64,000 bases of DNA from Mycobacterium sp. BK086 (GTDB taxonomy: Bacteria; Actinomycetota; Actinomycetes; Mycobacteriales; Mycobacteriaceae): assembly GCA_004362315.1 (NCBI GenBank), contig SNWL01000004.1, positions 62,001-126,000 of the forward strand, in the 5' to 3' direction. Below are positions 30,120 to 39,261 of the stretch, piece after piece. Below the pieces are notes generated by a model, which searched no databases, was not told where the DNA came from, and saw only the letters and a list, made by a program, of their open reading frames with translations. The translations under genes and the position numbers were made by a program. Each line of letters opens with the position of its first letter. The first letter of the stretch is position 1.

Positions 30120-31067
30120 ATGTCGCCGTCCGATGCCCGGCTCGCGGCCGCCCCGCGACGGGTACCCGCCAGCTTCCTGCTCGCCGAGCTGTTGCCGTTT
30201 CGCTGGTGGTACCTCTGGGGCATGTTCATGATCGCGGTCGCGCTGATCGCGCTCTGGGGCGCATTCCCGCTGGCCTTCACGATCACTGCGGTGGCGGCGC
30301 TCGTGGCCATCTACGCCTATCAGCTCTACGGCGCCGCCCAGCGGCTGGCACTGCTGAAATGGGGCGAGGTGGCGACCGTCGACAATGCCGAAACCCTCAC
30401 CCGGGGAACGTATTACAGCGGCACCACGTGGTACAACGCCTATCTGCCGGTGGCCAGCGGTTGGACCGTGCAGCGACCCCGCTACAGCGGCCCGAGCACC
30501 AAGACCAAGGTCGGCTACCGGCTGGACGGCTATCACGGTGAGATCGTCGTGCGCGGCCGTGAATACACCGACGGAGTCGTACTGGCCGACCCGCGCAAGC
30601 CCAGCCGGGCGTTGTGCGTCACCGCGTTCGCCTACGACCTGGATCGTGACGAGTCCGGCAATTGGGTTGGGCGCCTTCGGCCCCGGCTGGTGGTCGGCAT
30701 GGTCGTCTGGCTGGTGGTGATGATCGGCTGGCTGACGTTGGCCGGGTTCGTGGCGGTCGCGGCGAAGAACCAGAGCGACACCGCGCCCAGCGCCACACCG
30801 AGTCACGGGGTCGACGTCATCGGCAACGACCAGATGAGCACCTATGCCTGCGCGGGCGGCGATATCGACATCGTCGGTAACGACAACGCGGTCACCGTCA
30901 CCGGCCATTGCCGCAAGGTGCGGGTCTCCGGCGACGACAACTCGGTCACGCTGGAAACCGCGGACAGCGTCCGCACGTCCGGTGAGCACAACGTCGTCAC
31001 CTACGCGACCGGCTCGCCCGCCGTCACCAACTTCGACGACTCCAACCAGGTGATCCAGGAGGGCTGA
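30120..31067 (+). CDS. DUF3060-domain membrane protein
   Basis: Encodes 315 aa. Two hydrophobic segments near the N-terminus (about 34-70, WGMFMIAVALIALWGAF and AFTITAVAALVAIYAY), a soluble middle domain, another membrane helix (about 197-225) and a C-terminal DUF3060 beta-repeat region (about 240-315) with recurring V-x-GNDN/GDDNSV units that would stack as a parallel beta structure. Function unknown; likely surface-exposed C-terminus. No good ribosome site is visible before ATG 30120. Confidence 0.75.
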   Translation: MSPSDARLAAAPRRVPASFLLAELLPFRWWYLWGMFMIAVALIALWGAFPLAFTITAVAALVAIYAYQLYGAAQRLALLKWGEVATVDNAETLTRGTYYSGTTWYNAYLPVASGWTVQRPRYSGPSTKTKVGYRLDGYHGEIVVRGREYTDGVVLADPRKPSRALCVTAFAYDLDRDESGNWVGRLRPRLVVGMVVWLVVMIGWLTLAGFVAVAAKNQSDTAPSATPSHGVDVIGNDQMSTYACAGGDIDIVGNDNAVTVTGHCRKVRVSGDDNSVTLETADSVRTSGEHNVVTYATGSPAVTNFDDSNQVIQEG

Positions 31068-31074
31068 CGCGAAA

Positions 31075-31103
31075 GGCCCGGAGAATCAACGATTCTCCGG
31101 GCC
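31075..31103. terminator. Bidirectional terminator hairpin
   Basis: GGCCCGGAGAATC (31075-31087) pairs without mismatch to GATTCTCCGGGCC (31091-31103) around AAC: 13 base pairs. It lies between the convergent stops of the DUF3060 gene (31067) and fadB (31120) and can serve both. Confidence 0.85.
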
Positions 31104-31119
31104 CACGCGTACAGAACAG

Positions 31120-33255
31120 TTACAGCAGTGATGCCGGCGGGTTGAACCGATCACCGTACTTGGCGGCCAGTTCCTTGGCCCGCGCCACGAACCCGGCCTT
31201 GCCACCGTGCGGGTAGCCGACGATCAGCTGGGCGGCACCACCGGTCCACGGCGGGAAGCCGATGCCCATGATCGAGCCGATGTTGGCATCGGCCGTCGAG
31301 GTGATCACGCCCTCGTCGAAGCACTTCTGGGTTTCCAGCGCTTCGGCGAACAGCATCCGGTCGATCATGTCCTGCAACGGCGGGGTCGAGGTGCCGGAGT
31401 TGAAGGTCTCCCGCAGCCCCGGCCACAGGCCGGTGCGTTTGCCGTCGACGTACTCATAGAAGCCGGCGCCGGAAAGCCGTGAGGGACGCCCGATTTCGAT
31501 CATCTTCTCGACGACGGCCTCGGCCGGGTGCGGCTCGTAGATGCCACCGGCGTCCTCGACGCCCTTGCGAGTCGCGAGCGCGATCTTGTGCATCAGCTCG
31601 AGATTCAGCTCATCGGACAGCTGCAGCGGCGAAGCCGGGTAGCCGGCCTGGGTGCCAGCGTGCTCGATCGACGCCGGTTCGACACCCTCACCGAGCATCG
31701 CCAGGGCCTCGTTGACGAAGGTGCCGATGACGCGGCTGGTGTAGAAGCCGCGGCTGTCGTTGACCACGATCGGGGTCTTGCCGATGGCCAGCGTGTAGTC
31801 GAACACCCGGGCCAGCGCGTCGTCAGACGTCTTCTCGCCCTTGATGATCTCCACCAGCGGCATCTTGTCGACCGGTGAGAAGAAGTGGATCCCGATGAAG
31901 TCTTCCTGACGCTTCACCCCACTGGCCAGGCCGGTGATCGGCATGGTCGAGGTGTTGGAGCCCAGGATGGCATTCGGCTCGACGATGTCCTCGATCTCCT
32001 GGAACACCTTGTGCTTGAGTTCCTGGTTCTCGAAGACGGCCTCGATGACGAAGTCCACACCCTTGAAATCGGCCGGGTCACCGGTCGGGGTGATGCGGCC
32101 CAGCAGCGCCGCCGACTTCTCGGCCGTGGTCTTGCCACGCTCGAGGGCCTTGGCCTCCAGCTTCTCGGAGTAGCTCTTGCCCTTCTGCGCGGCCTCGAGC
32201 GAAACGTCCTTGAGCACAACGTCGAATCCGGCCTTGGCCGAGACGTAGGCGATGCCCGCGCCCATCATGCCCGCGCCCAGCACGCCGATCTTGGTGATCG
32301 GGGTCTTGCCGATACCCTCGGGCCGCGAACCACCGGAGTTGATGGTCTGCAGGTCGAAGAAGATCGCCTGGATCATGTTCTTGGCGATCGGCCCGGTGAC
32401 CAGCTCGGTGAAGTAGCGGCTCTCGATGCGGCACGCGGTCTCGAAGTCCACCTGCGCACCCTCGACCGCAGCGGCCAGGATGGCCCGCGGGGCCGGCATC
32501 GGCGCGCCCTTGAGCTGCTTGCGCAGCAGCGACGGGAACGACGGCAGGATCGCCGCAAGCGCCGGGGTGGCGGGGGTGCCGCCAGGCATCTTGTAGCCCT
32601 TGGCATCCCACGGCTGGGTGAACGATTCCGGGTTGGCCTTGATCCACGCCTTGGCGGCCGGAACCAATTCCTCGACGCTGCCCACGAGTTCGTCGACCAG
32701 GCCGTTGTCCTTGGCCGCGGCGGGCTTGAAGCGGGTGCCCTGCGACAGCACGTTCACGAAGCCGTTCTGGATACCCAGCATCCGCGTGATGCGGGCGACG
32801 CCACCGCCGCCGGGCAGCAGGCCCAGCGTCACCTCGGGCAGGCCGATCTGAACGCCCTTGACGTCAGCCACAATCCGGTGGTGACACGCCAGCGCGATCT
32901 CCAGGCCACCGCCGAGTGCGGCGCCGTTGATGGCGGCCACGACGGGCTTGCCCAGGGTCTCCAGCACCCGCAGGTCAGCCTTGATGTCCTGCACCTCGGC
33001 GAAGATCTCGCCGGCATTCTCCGGACCCGCGGTGATCATGGCCTTGAGGTCACCACCGGCGAAGAAGGTCTTCTTGCCGCTGGTGATCACCACACCGGTG
33101 ATCGAATCCTTCTCCGCGACAAGACGTTCTACGGCCTTGTGCATGGATTCCTTGTAGTGCTCGTTCATCACGTTGGCCGAACCGGTCGGGTCGTCCAGCG
33201 TCAGCGTGACGATGCCGTCGGCATCCTTGTCCCACGCAATCGTGTTCTCTGCCAT
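31120..33255 (-). CDS. fadB: Fatty-acid oxidation multifunctional protein, alpha chain (enoyl-CoA hydratase / 3-hydroxyacyl-CoA dehydrogenase)
   Basis: Encodes 711 aa. The N-terminal crotonase domain (1-190) has the oxyanion sequences FFAGGDLK and NGAALGGGLEIALACH with LPEVTLGLLPGGGG; the NAD-binding HADH domain starts at IGVLGAGMMGAGIA (about residue 325) and contains IHFFSPVDKMPLVEII. Together with FadA it forms the trifunctional beta-oxidation complex (hydration, dehydrogenation, thiolysis). fadA lies nine bases upstream. Confidence 0.97.
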   Translation of the reverse strand: MAENTIAWDKDADGIVTLTLDDPTGSANVMNEHYKESMHKAVERLVAEKDSITGVVITSGKKTFFAGGDLKAMITAGPENAGEIFAEVQDIKADLRVLETLGKPVVAAINGAALGGGLEIALACHHRIVADVKGVQIGLPEVTLGLLPGGGGVARITRMLGIQNGFVNVLSQGTRFKPAAAKDNGLVDELVGSVEELVPAAKAWIKANPESFTQPWDAKGYKMPGGTPATPALAAILPSFPSLLRKQLKGAPMPAPRAILAAAVEGAQVDFETACRIESRYFTELVTGPIAKNMIQAIFFDLQTINSGGSRPEGIGKTPITKIGVLGAGMMGAGIAYVSAKAGFDVVLKDVSLEAAQKGKSYSEKLEAKALERGKTTAEKSAALLGRITPTGDPADFKGVDFVIEAVFENQELKHKVFQEIEDIVEPNAILGSNTSTMPITGLASGVKRQEDFIGIHFFSPVDKMPLVEIIKGEKTSDDALARVFDYTLAIGKTPIVVNDSRGFYTSRVIGTFVNEALAMLGEGVEPASIEHAGTQAGYPASPLQLSDELNLELMHKIALATRKGVEDAGGIYEPHPAEAVVEKMIEIGRPSRLSGAGFYEYVDGKRTGLWPGLRETFNSGTSTPPLQDMIDRMLFAEALETQKCFDEGVITSTADANIGSIMGIGFPPWTGGAAQLIVGYPHGGKAGFVARAKELAAKYGDRFNPPASLL

Positions 33256-33264
33256 GACTTTTCC

Positions 33265-34476
33265 TTAAACCCTCTCGATGATGGTGGCGACACCCATGCC
33301 GCCGCCGATGCACAGCGTGATGAGCGCGCGCTTGGCGCCGCGGCGCTCGAGCTCGTCGACCATGGTGCCGGTGATCATGGCGCCGGTGGCACCCAGCGGG
33401 TGGCCCATCGCGATCGCGCCGCCGTTGACGTTCAGCTTCTCGTTGGGGATGTTCAGGTCCTTCTGGAACTTCAGCACCACCGACGCGAAGGCCTCGTTGA
33501 GCTCGAACAGGTCGATGTCGTCGACCGTCAGTCCGGCGCGGTCGAGCACCTTCTTGGTGGCCGGCGTCGGGCCGGTCAGCATGATCGTGGCGTCGGCGCC
33601 GCTGGTGGCGGTGGCCACGACGCGGGCCCGCGGCGTCAGTCCCTGCGACTTGCCTGCAGCCTCGCTACCGATCAGCACCAGCGCGGCGCCGTCGACGATG
33701 CCGGAGCTGTTGCCACCGGTGTGGACGTGGTTGATCTTCTCGACCCAGTGGTACTTCTGCAGCGCCACATCGTCGAAGCCGGCCATCGCGGCCAGGCCCT
33801 CGAAGGCGGACTTCAGCTTGCCGAGGCTTTCGACCGTGGTGCCGGGGCGCATGTGCTCGTCGTGGTCGAGGATGACCAGGCCGTTCTGGTCCTTCACCGG
33901 GACGACGGACTTGGCGAAGTAGCCGCCGGACCATGCTGCGGCCGCGCGCTCCTGGGACTGCTCGGCGTAGCGGTCCACATCCTCGCGGGAGAAGCCCTCG
34001 ATGGTGGCGATCAGGTCGGCGCCGATGCCCTGCGGAACGATGAAGTTGTCGAACACGGTCGCCGGGTCGGTGAACATCGCACCGCCGTCGGCGCCCATCG
34101 GGACGCGGCTCATGGACTCCACGCCACCGGCGATGACCAGATCGTCCCAGCCGGAGCGGACCTTCTGTGCGGCGGTGTTGACGGCTTCCAGGCCCGAGGC
34201 GCAGAAGCGGTTGAGCTGCACGCCGCCGACGGTGTCGGGCATGCCGGCCGCGATCACGGCGGTGCGGGCGATGTCGGCGCCCTGATCGCCGACCGGGGAG
34301 ACGCAGCCCAGGATCACGTCGCTGATCAGGTTCTCGTCGAGGTCGGGGAAGCGCGAGCGGAACTCGTTGATCAGCCCGACGACCAGGTTGAGAGGCTTGA
34401 CCTCGTTCAGCGAACCGCCGCGTTGCTTACCGCGCGGGGTGCGGATGGCCTCATAGATGAAGGCTTCTTCGGACAT
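33265..34476 (-). CDS. fadA: Acetyl-CoA acyltransferase (thiolase), beta chain of the FAO complex
   Basis: Encodes 403 aa, the usual length. Nucleophile Cys92 in [10 protein letters not shown], catalytic His in [15 protein letters not shown] and second Cys in TLCIGGGMG are all intact. It releases acetyl-CoA in the last beta-oxidation step. ATG 34476 is preceded by GGAG at eight bases. First gene of the fadA-fadB operon. Confidence 0.97.
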   Translation of the reverse strand: MSEEAFIYEAIRTPRGKQRGGSLNEVKPLNLVVGLINEFRSRFPDLDENLISDVILGCVSPVGDQGADIARTAVIAAGMPDTVGGVQLNRFCASGLEAVNTAAQKVRSGWDDLVIAGGVESMSRVPMGADGGAMFTDPATVFDNFIVPQGIGADLIATIEGFSREDVDRYAEQSQERAAAAWSGGYFAKSVVPVKDQNGLVILDHDEHMRPGTTVESLGKLKSAFEGLAAMAGFDDVALQKYHWVEKINHVHTGGNSSGIVDGAALVLIGSEAAGKSQGLTPRARVVATATSGADATIMLTGPTPATKKVLDRAGLTVDDIDLFELNEAFASVVLKFQKDLNIPNEKLNVNGGAIAMGHPLGATGAMITGTMVDELERRGAKRALITLCIGGGMGVATIIERV

Positions 34477-34562
34477 GTGTGTTTTCTCCAGGTCCTGTTC
34501 GGAATTGGGTGTGACGATCCGTGCGACGGTCGTCCTCTGAACGCGAAGCCTACCAAGGCCAG

Positions 34563-34578
34563 CCAACCGGATGGTTGG
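34563..34578. terminator. Hairpin CCAACC-GGAT-GGTTGG between C39-like gene and fadA
   Basis: Six-base perfect arms around GGAT, 13 bases past the stop of the upstream minus-strand gene and about 90 bases before fadA. It may terminate the upstream gene or be an operator for fadAB; sequence alone does not decide. Confidence 0.4.
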
Positions 34579-34591
34579 GCAGTCGCTCAGG

Positions 34592-35242
34592 TCAGGAAGC
34601 GGCGGTAACGATGATCCCGTCGTTCGAGGTGTCCCAGGCCTTCATGAAGGTGGCGACCGGGATCTTGGTATTCGCCTCGTCGGCGCCCGGGTCGTTCAGG
34701 TGGACGACGTTCTTATTGGTGTCCACCCCGGTGACGACGACGAAATGATCGGCGGCCGTCCGCTGATCGCTGGTGTCCCAGATGATCGCGGAGTTGACGT
34801 AGGCGATGACCTTGCGGCCCGAGCCGAGGTACTTCTCCAGGGCATTCAGGCCGGTCGCCTCCGGGCCCGAGGTGTCGCTGTTCACCGATGTGATGCCGTA
34901 CTGCTTGAACAGCACCGGCAGATCGCCGACCGAGATACCGCCGGTGTTGGGCGTGTAGATCTTGGTGCCGGGATTCATCTCCGAGGGCGTCTGCTCGGCC
35001 TTCATCAGGACCTGCGCCTCGGTCGGCCGGTCACCGGTGAGCTGGCCGACGATATCGGCCACCGACATGGCCCCGCAGTTGTCCTCGAGGGACTGCGCCT
35101 GCCAATACGGGGCAGCCGCCGCCGGGTCGCCGTAGACGCCGCTGTCGGAACCGGACGGATCGGCCTGTGCGATACCGGGCCCGAGCACGATCGCCAGTAC
35201 CGCGACGATCACCGCCACACCCGAGCGCAGAAGTGAAGCCAT
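34592..35242 (-). CDS. Secreted C39-like cysteine-peptidase-fold protein
   Basis: Encodes 216 aa. Signal peptide of about 26 residues ([20 protein letters not shown]). The peptidase C39-like domain keeps a Cys in [14 protein letters not shown], a His in [12 protein letters not shown] and a following Asp/Asn in HLNDPG, giving a papain-like triad. Could process an exported peptide or cell-wall protein. Start ATG 35242; divergent from dapC. Confidence 0.82.
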   Translation of the reverse strand: MASLLRSGVAVIVAVLAIVLGPGIAQADPSGSDSGVYGDPAAAAPYWQAQSLEDNCGAMSVADIVGQLTGDRPTEAQVLMKAEQTPSEMNPGTKIYTPNTGGISVGDLPVLFKQYGITSVNSDTSGPEATGLNALEKYLGSGRKVIAYVNSAIIWDTSDQRTAADHFVVVTGVDTNKNVVHLNDPGADEANTKIPVATFMKAWDTSNDGIIVTAAS

Positions 35243-35300
35243 CGGGCGATGGTAATTGACCAACCTGCAGATAATCGGTGTCCCGCTAAGCTCGCGCGCT

Positions 35301-36482
35301 ATGACGGTCCAACGGCTGCAGCCGTACGCGGTCACCATCTTCGCCGAGATGTCGGCGCTGGCCGCGCGCATCGGCGCGGTGAACCTGGGCCAGGGTTTCC
35401 CCGACGAGGACGGCCCGGCCGGCATGTTGGAGGCGGCGCAGAAGGCGATCGCCGAGGGCGTCAACCAATACCCGCCGGGGTTGGGCATCGCCCCGCTGCG
35501 CGAGGCCATCGCCGGTCAGCGCAAGCGGCGCTACGGCGTGGAGTACGACCCCGAGTCCGAGGTGATCGTGACCGTCGGCGCCACCGAAGCGATCGCGGCC
35601 GCCGTCATCGGCCTTGTCGAGCCGGGCTCGGAGGTGCTGCTGATCGAGCCGTTCTACGACTCGTACTCCCCCGTCGTCGCGATGGCCGGCTGCCAGCGGG
35701 TGGCGGTGCCGTTGGTGCCCGACGGACGCGGTTTCGCCCTCGACATCGAGGCGCTCCGGGCCGCGATCACACCGAAGACCAAAGCGCTGATCGTCAACTC
35801 ACCGCACAACCCCACGGGCATGGTGCTGGCGGATCGCGACCTTCAGGCCCTGGCGGCACTGGCCGTCGAAGCCGACCTGCTGGTGATCACCGACGAGGTC
35901 TACGAGCACCTGGTGTTCGACGACAAGAAGCATCTGCCGCTGGCGGCCTACCCCGGGATGGCGCAGCGCACGGTGACGATCTCGAGTGCGGCCAAGATGT
36001 TCAACTGCACCGGCTGGAAGATCGGCTGGGCCTGTGGCGCTCCGGATTTGATCGCTGGGGTGCGCGCCGCCAAGCAGTACCTCACGTATGTGGGCGGTGC
36101 TCCGTTCCAGCCCGCGGTGGCCTACGCGCTGAACGCCGAAGAGGCGTGGGTGGACTCGCTGCGTGCTTCGTTGCAGGCCAAGCGCGACCGGCTGGCGGCG
36201 GCGTTGGCGGACTTGGGCTTCGGGGTTCACGACAGTGCGGGCACCTACTTCTTGTGCGCAGACCCGCGACCGCTGGGCTACTCCGACAGCACCGCGTTCT
36301 GCGCCGAACTCCCGGAGAAGGCCGGGGTGGCTGCCATCCCGATGTCGGCGTTCTGCGACCCGTCGTCTCCGCACATCGGGGCGTGGAATCACTTGGTGCG
36401 CTTCGCTTTCTGCAAACGCGACGACACCCTCGACGAGGCGATCCGGCGCCTCGGTGCGGCCGATCTACCCCGGCGCGGCTGA
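35301..36482 (+). CDS. dapC: N-succinyldiaminopimelate aminotransferase
   Basis: Encodes 393 aa, class I/II PLP aminotransferase. Motifs: VNLGQGFPDEDGP, TVGATEAIAAAV, NSPHNPTGMVL, ITDEVYEHLVFD and the PLP-lysine region SSAAKMFNCTGWKIGW. It matches M. tuberculosis DapC (Rv0858c) throughout and sits in the same place beside fadA. Lysine/diaminopimelate pathway. ATG 35301 fits the homologue. Tail overlaps the convergent SRPBCC gene by 18 bases. Confidence 0.94.
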   Translation: MTVQRLQPYAVTIFAEMSALAARIGAVNLGQGFPDEDGPAGMLEAAQKAIAEGVNQYPPGLGIAPLREAIAGQRKRRYGVEYDPESEVIVTVGATEAIAAAVIGLVEPGSEVLLIEPFYDSYSPVVAMAGCQRVAVPLVPDGRGFALDIEALRAAITPKTKALIVNSPHNPTGMVLADRDLQALAALAVEADLLVITDEVYEHLVFDDKKHLPLAAYPGMAQRTVTISSAAKMFNCTGWKIGWACGAPDLIAGVRAAKQYLTYVGGAPFQPAVAYALNAEEAWVDSLRASLQAKRDRLAAALADLGFGVHDSAGTYFLCADPRPLGYSDSTAFCAELPEKAGVAAIPMSAFCDPSSPHIGAWNHLVRFAFCKRDDTLDEAIRRLGAADLPRRG

Positions 36483-36917
36483 CGTTCTGCCGTTGAGGAC
36501 GAACCGGCGCAGACCCTCGGTCGCGGCGGCGAGCACCGTCTTCTTGGCCCGCTTCACCAGGAATTGCGGCAGCGGCGCGGACGGCTCGACGGTGACGTCG
36601 AAGCGGACGCGCGTGGCGTCTCCCTCACGCTGCAGGGTGTACTCGACGTGCTGGGCGTGCTGTTGCACGGTGCGATCGGCGTCCCAGACGACCCAGTCCG
36701 GGCCCCAGTGGTATTCCAGGATCTCGTGATCCAGGAACCCGAGCATGCGGATGGTGACCTTGACGCGCCGCGGCCTGCCGTCGTCGTAGCGATCCACGAC
36801 ATGGGCATGCTTGTGAATCGGCGACCACGTCGGCACTGACTCGACATCGGCGAGCGCGTCGAGAACAGCCTCCGGCGGGGCGTCGATCACGATTTCCCGC
36901 GATGCCCGAACCGCCAT
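36465..36917 (-). CDS. SRPBCC-fold protein (Rv0857-type)
   Basis: Encodes 150 aa with the START-like pattern SREIVIDAPPEAVLDALADVESVPTWSP (in parts) and a C-terminal helix FLVKRAKKTVLAAATEGLRRF. It is a paralogue of the protein at 38073-38516, and the two flank the CoA transferase in one direction, likely one operon. Probably binds a hydrophobic ligand or acyl-CoA; no catalytic residues assigned. ATG 36917 chosen by alignment with the paralogue. Confidence 0.84.
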   Translation of the reverse strand: MAVRASREIVIDAPPEAVLDALADVESVPTWSPIHKHAHVVDRYDDGRPRRVKVTIRMLGFLDHEILEYHWGPDWVVWDADRTVQQHAQHVEYTLQREGDATRVRFDVTVEPSAPLPQFLVKRAKKTVLAAATEGLRRFVLNGRTSAAPG

Positions 36918-36975
36918 ACCAGCAAACATAACCACCGAAACGGCCGACCGTGTCGGCTTTGACGCAGTTCGCCGA

Positions 36976-38058
36976 TTACCAGCCGATCTCGGCCAGTGGA
37001 GTTGTTTCCTGTGGCGGCGCTCCGACGGGTCCGGCGGCGCTGCGGGAAAACCTCGGCGCGGGCGCGGCCTGCCGGGTGCCGTCGACGTCGACGAGCGTTC
37101 GGCGGGCCAAAAGGTGTTCGTTGGAGGCGGCCTCGGCCCAGCTCAGCACTGGCGTGACGCAGGCGTCAGTGCCCTCGAAGACCGCTGTCCACTCGTCGCG
37201 GGTCTTGCTGGCGAACGCCGCGGTGAATTGCTCCCGCATCTGCGGGTAGCGGGCGACGTCGGATTGGCCCGGTACCTCGTCCGCCGACAACCCGAGTCCT
37301 TTCAGCAACTGGGCGAAGAACTGCGGTTCGATCGCACCGACCGCCAGGTATCCGCCGTCGGCGGTCTCATAGGTCCGGTAGAACGGCGCGCCGCCGTCGA
37401 GCAGGAAGGACTCGCGCTGGTCCTTCAGGCTTCCCGTCGCCTTCATCGTCCACATCATCTGCGACAGGATGCTGACCCCGTCGACCATGGCGGCGTCGAT
37501 CACCTGGCCCTGGCCGGACTTCTCCCGTTCGTAGAGGGCGGCGACGATACCGAGGACCACCAGCATCGAGCCGCCACCGAAGTCGGCGACGAGGTTCAGC
37601 GGCGCGACCGGCGGGCGGTCGCGGAATCCGATGGCGCTCAATGCACCGGTCTGGGACAGGTAGTTGATGTCGTGGCCGGCGGTCGAGGCCAACGGGCCGT
37701 CCTGCCCCCACCCGGTCATCCGCGCGAAGATCAGCCGCGGATTGACCGCAGCGCAGTCGTCGGGCCCGATGCCGAGTCGCTCACAGGTGCCGGGCCGGAA
37801 GCAGTCCAGCAGCACATCGGCTTTGGCCGCCAGGTCCAGCAGGGCAGCCGGTTCGGATTTCACGTCGAGGTCCACCACTCGTTTGCCGCGGTGTAGCAGA
37901 TCGATGTTCTCGGCGGGCATGGTCAGTCCACCGGCGGGCCTGCGCACCCTCACCACGTCGGCGCCGAGGTCGGCCAGGATCATGCCGGCGTGCGGCCCCG
38001 GGCCGATCCCACCCAGCTCGATCATCCTCACCCCGGCCAGGGGTCCGGTATTCGTCAC
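36976..38058 (-). CDS. far: Alpha-methylacyl-CoA racemase / family III CoA transferase (Far-type)
   Basis: Encodes 360 aa. Starts LAGVRMIELGGIGPGPHAGMILADLGADVV, the racemase signature; GHDINYLSQTGAL carries the catalytic His, and LVADFGGGSMLVVLGI and DAAMVDG follow. The M. tuberculosis enzyme (MCR) epimerises 2-methyl-branched acyl-CoAs so that they can enter beta-oxidation. GTG 38058. Flanked by SRPBCC genes as in the Rv0854-Rv0857 block, of which one SRPBCC member is missing here. Confidence 0.9.
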   Translation of the reverse strand: MTNTGPLAGVRMIELGGIGPGPHAGMILADLGADVVRVRRPAGGLTMPAENIDLLHRGKRVVDLDVKSEPAALLDLAAKADVLLDCFRPGTCERLGIGPDDCAAVNPRLIFARMTGWGQDGPLASTAGHDINYLSQTGALSAIGFRDRPPVAPLNLVADFGGGSMLVVLGIVAALYEREKSGQGQVIDAAMVDGVSILSQMMWTMKATGSLKDQRESFLLDGGAPFYRTYETADGGYLAVGAIEPQFFAQLLKGLGLSADEVPGQSDVARYPQMREQFTAAFASKTRDEWTAVFEGTDACVTPVLSWAEAASNEHLLARRTLVDVDGTRQAAPAPRFSRSAAGPVGAPPQETTPLAEIGW

Positions 38059-38072
38059 GGCCGTAAGGTAAC

Positions 38073-38516
38073 TCAGCCGTTCTTCTTCAGGTCCAGCACC
38101 TGCTTACGCAGTCCGTCGGTACCGCTTTCCATCGCGCCTTTGATGATGCGCTTGACGACGAATCCGGGCAGCGGCACCGCCAGGTCGATGGACAGGTCGA
38201 AGCGCACCTTGGTCTTGTCGCCGTCGGGCGTCAGCGTGTATTTGCCGTCCTGGGAACGCAATTGGCTGGCCTTGACCAGTGTCCAGGTCACCACATTGTC
38301 GGCCCACTGGTATTCGACGATCTGCTCGTCGGTCAGACCGGCGGCCTTGATCTTCACCTTGACCTTGTGCGGCTTGCCGTCGTCGTAGGCCTCCAGCACC
38401 TCCGCACTCTGGTACTGCGGTGAGCGGACCGGCGTCGACTCGACGTCGGCGACCACCGCGAGGATCTCCTCAGGGCTGGCCTCGATCACGACCTCACGGG
38501 AATCTTTAGTTGCCAT
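38073..38516 (-). CDS. SRPBCC-fold protein (Rv0854-type)
   Basis: Encodes 147 aa, the length of its M. tuberculosis homologue as recalled. Pattern SREVVIEASPEEILAVVADVE ... SPQYQSAEVLEAYDDGKP ... IIKGAMESGTDGLRKQVLDL. First gene of the leftward operon with the CoA transferase (14-base gap) and the second SRPBCC protein. ATG 38516. Confidence 0.88.
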   Translation of the reverse strand: MATKDSREVVIEASPEEILAVVADVESTPVRSPQYQSAEVLEAYDDGKPHKVKVKIKAAGLTDEQIVEYQWADNVVTWTLVKASQLRSQDGKYTLTPDGDKTKVRFDLSIDLAVPLPGFVVKRIIKGAMESGTDGLRKQVLDLKKNG

Positions 38517-38541
38517 GGCGTGACCCTAGTTGCCGAACCAG

Positions 38542-38555
38542 ACCCGTATACGGGT
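38542..38555. promoter_or_regulatory. 14-bp perfect palindrome ACCCGTATACGGGT
   Basis: Lies in the 54-bp gap between the divergent SRPBCC and zinc-finger genes. A TAAGCT hexamer at 38558-38563, seven bases before ATG 38571, suggests a leaderless rightward transcript, so a protein bound here would cover the -10 to -35 interval. Confidence 0.5.
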
Positions 38556-38570
38556 TCTAAGCTCACAGAC

Positions 38571-38924
38571 ATGGGTGAAGCGGTCGATCCATCGGTTCCA
38601 CCGAGCGGCACGGGTTGCGTCGAATGCGATGCCAACGGCGGGTGGTGGGTGCACCTGCGACGCTGTGCGGCCTGCGGTCACATCGGCTGTTGCGACGATT
38701 CGCTGATGCGGCACGCCGCCGCGCACTGGCGGGAGACCGGGCATCCGATCATCCGGTCGTTCGAACCGGGCGAGGACTGGTTCTGGGACTACCAGACTGG
38801 CCAGTACTACGACGGGCCGGACCTGGCGCCGCCCGAGAGCCGCCCGGCCGAGGAGACCACGCCGGGCCCACGCGGGCGGGTACCTGCCGACTGGGCCGAG
38901 CTCCTACGCAACCGCGCCGACTGA
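38571..38924 (+). CDS. UBP-type zinc-finger protein
   Basis: Encodes 117 aa. Zinc ligands follow the ZnF-UBP pattern: CVECDANGGWWVHLRRCAACGHIGCCD (in parts: CVEC, CAAC, CC) and then HAAAHWRETGHPIIRSFEPGE. In eukaryotes this module binds ubiquitin C-termini; in actinobacteria it appears as a small stand-alone protein of unknown role. The last 118 bases are overlapped by a minus-strand hypothetical gene. Confidence 0.85.
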   Translation: MGEAVDPSVPPSGTGCVECDANGGWWVHLRRCAACGHIGCCDDSLMRHAAAHWRETGHPIIRSFEPGEDWFWDYQTGQYYDGPDLAPPESRPAEETTPGPRGRVPADWAELLRNRAD

Positions 38925-39208
38925 GTCAGCGCATGTGCGCCGCTGCGCACACAGACCGTGGCGCACGCGTTGTCGGTCAGTAAGTCGTCGTCGACGATGA
39001 TGCGTTTCTTGCGGAGCACCGAGCGACCGCACGCGATGAACGGCACCGGGGTCGCTCCGTTGTCAGCACAGATCTGCACCGAGTCCGCGAAGCGGGTGCC
39101 GAGCTCGCCGGGCTCGAAGTACACGATATAGCGGATGGTGAAAAGCCAAGTGCCGTCAGGACGCTGCTCCCCGCAGACGATCAGGGTGTCGTCACCGATC
39201 CTCGCCAT
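38807..39208 (-). CDS. Hypothetical protein, 3' end antisense to the zinc-finger gene
   Basis: Encodes 133 aa. The first 95 codons have strong G/C third positions and read like a real small domain (DGTWLFTIRYIVYFEPGEL, CGRSVLRKKRIIVDDDLLTD). The last 40 codons overlap the zinc-finger gene and are low complexity (Arg/Ser/Pro), so the natural protein may be shorter or the stop may have been lost by mutation. No family recognised. Confidence 0.45.
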   Translation of the reverse strand: MARIGDDTLIVCGEQRPDGTWLFTIRYIVYFEPGELGTRFADSVQICADNGATPVPFIACGRSVLRKKRIIVDDDLLTDNACATVCVRSGAHALTQSARLRRSSAQSAGTRPRGPGVVSSAGRLSGGARSGPS

Positions 39209-39261
39209 GCATTAGATCGTCCTCCGGTCGGCGGCCGAAGTGCGGAAGCACACGCCGGGAT

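Noticed and set aside
34563-34578. Definite fadAB operator
   Set aside because: The hairpin is just past the stop of the upstream gene and could equally be its terminator, so it is not claimed as an operator.
31885-34608. A 907-codon open frame on the plus strand across fadB and fadA
   Set aside because: It is the complement of two highly conserved genes; its predicted protein is His/Asp/Arg-rich with no family pattern, a usual result of high GC.
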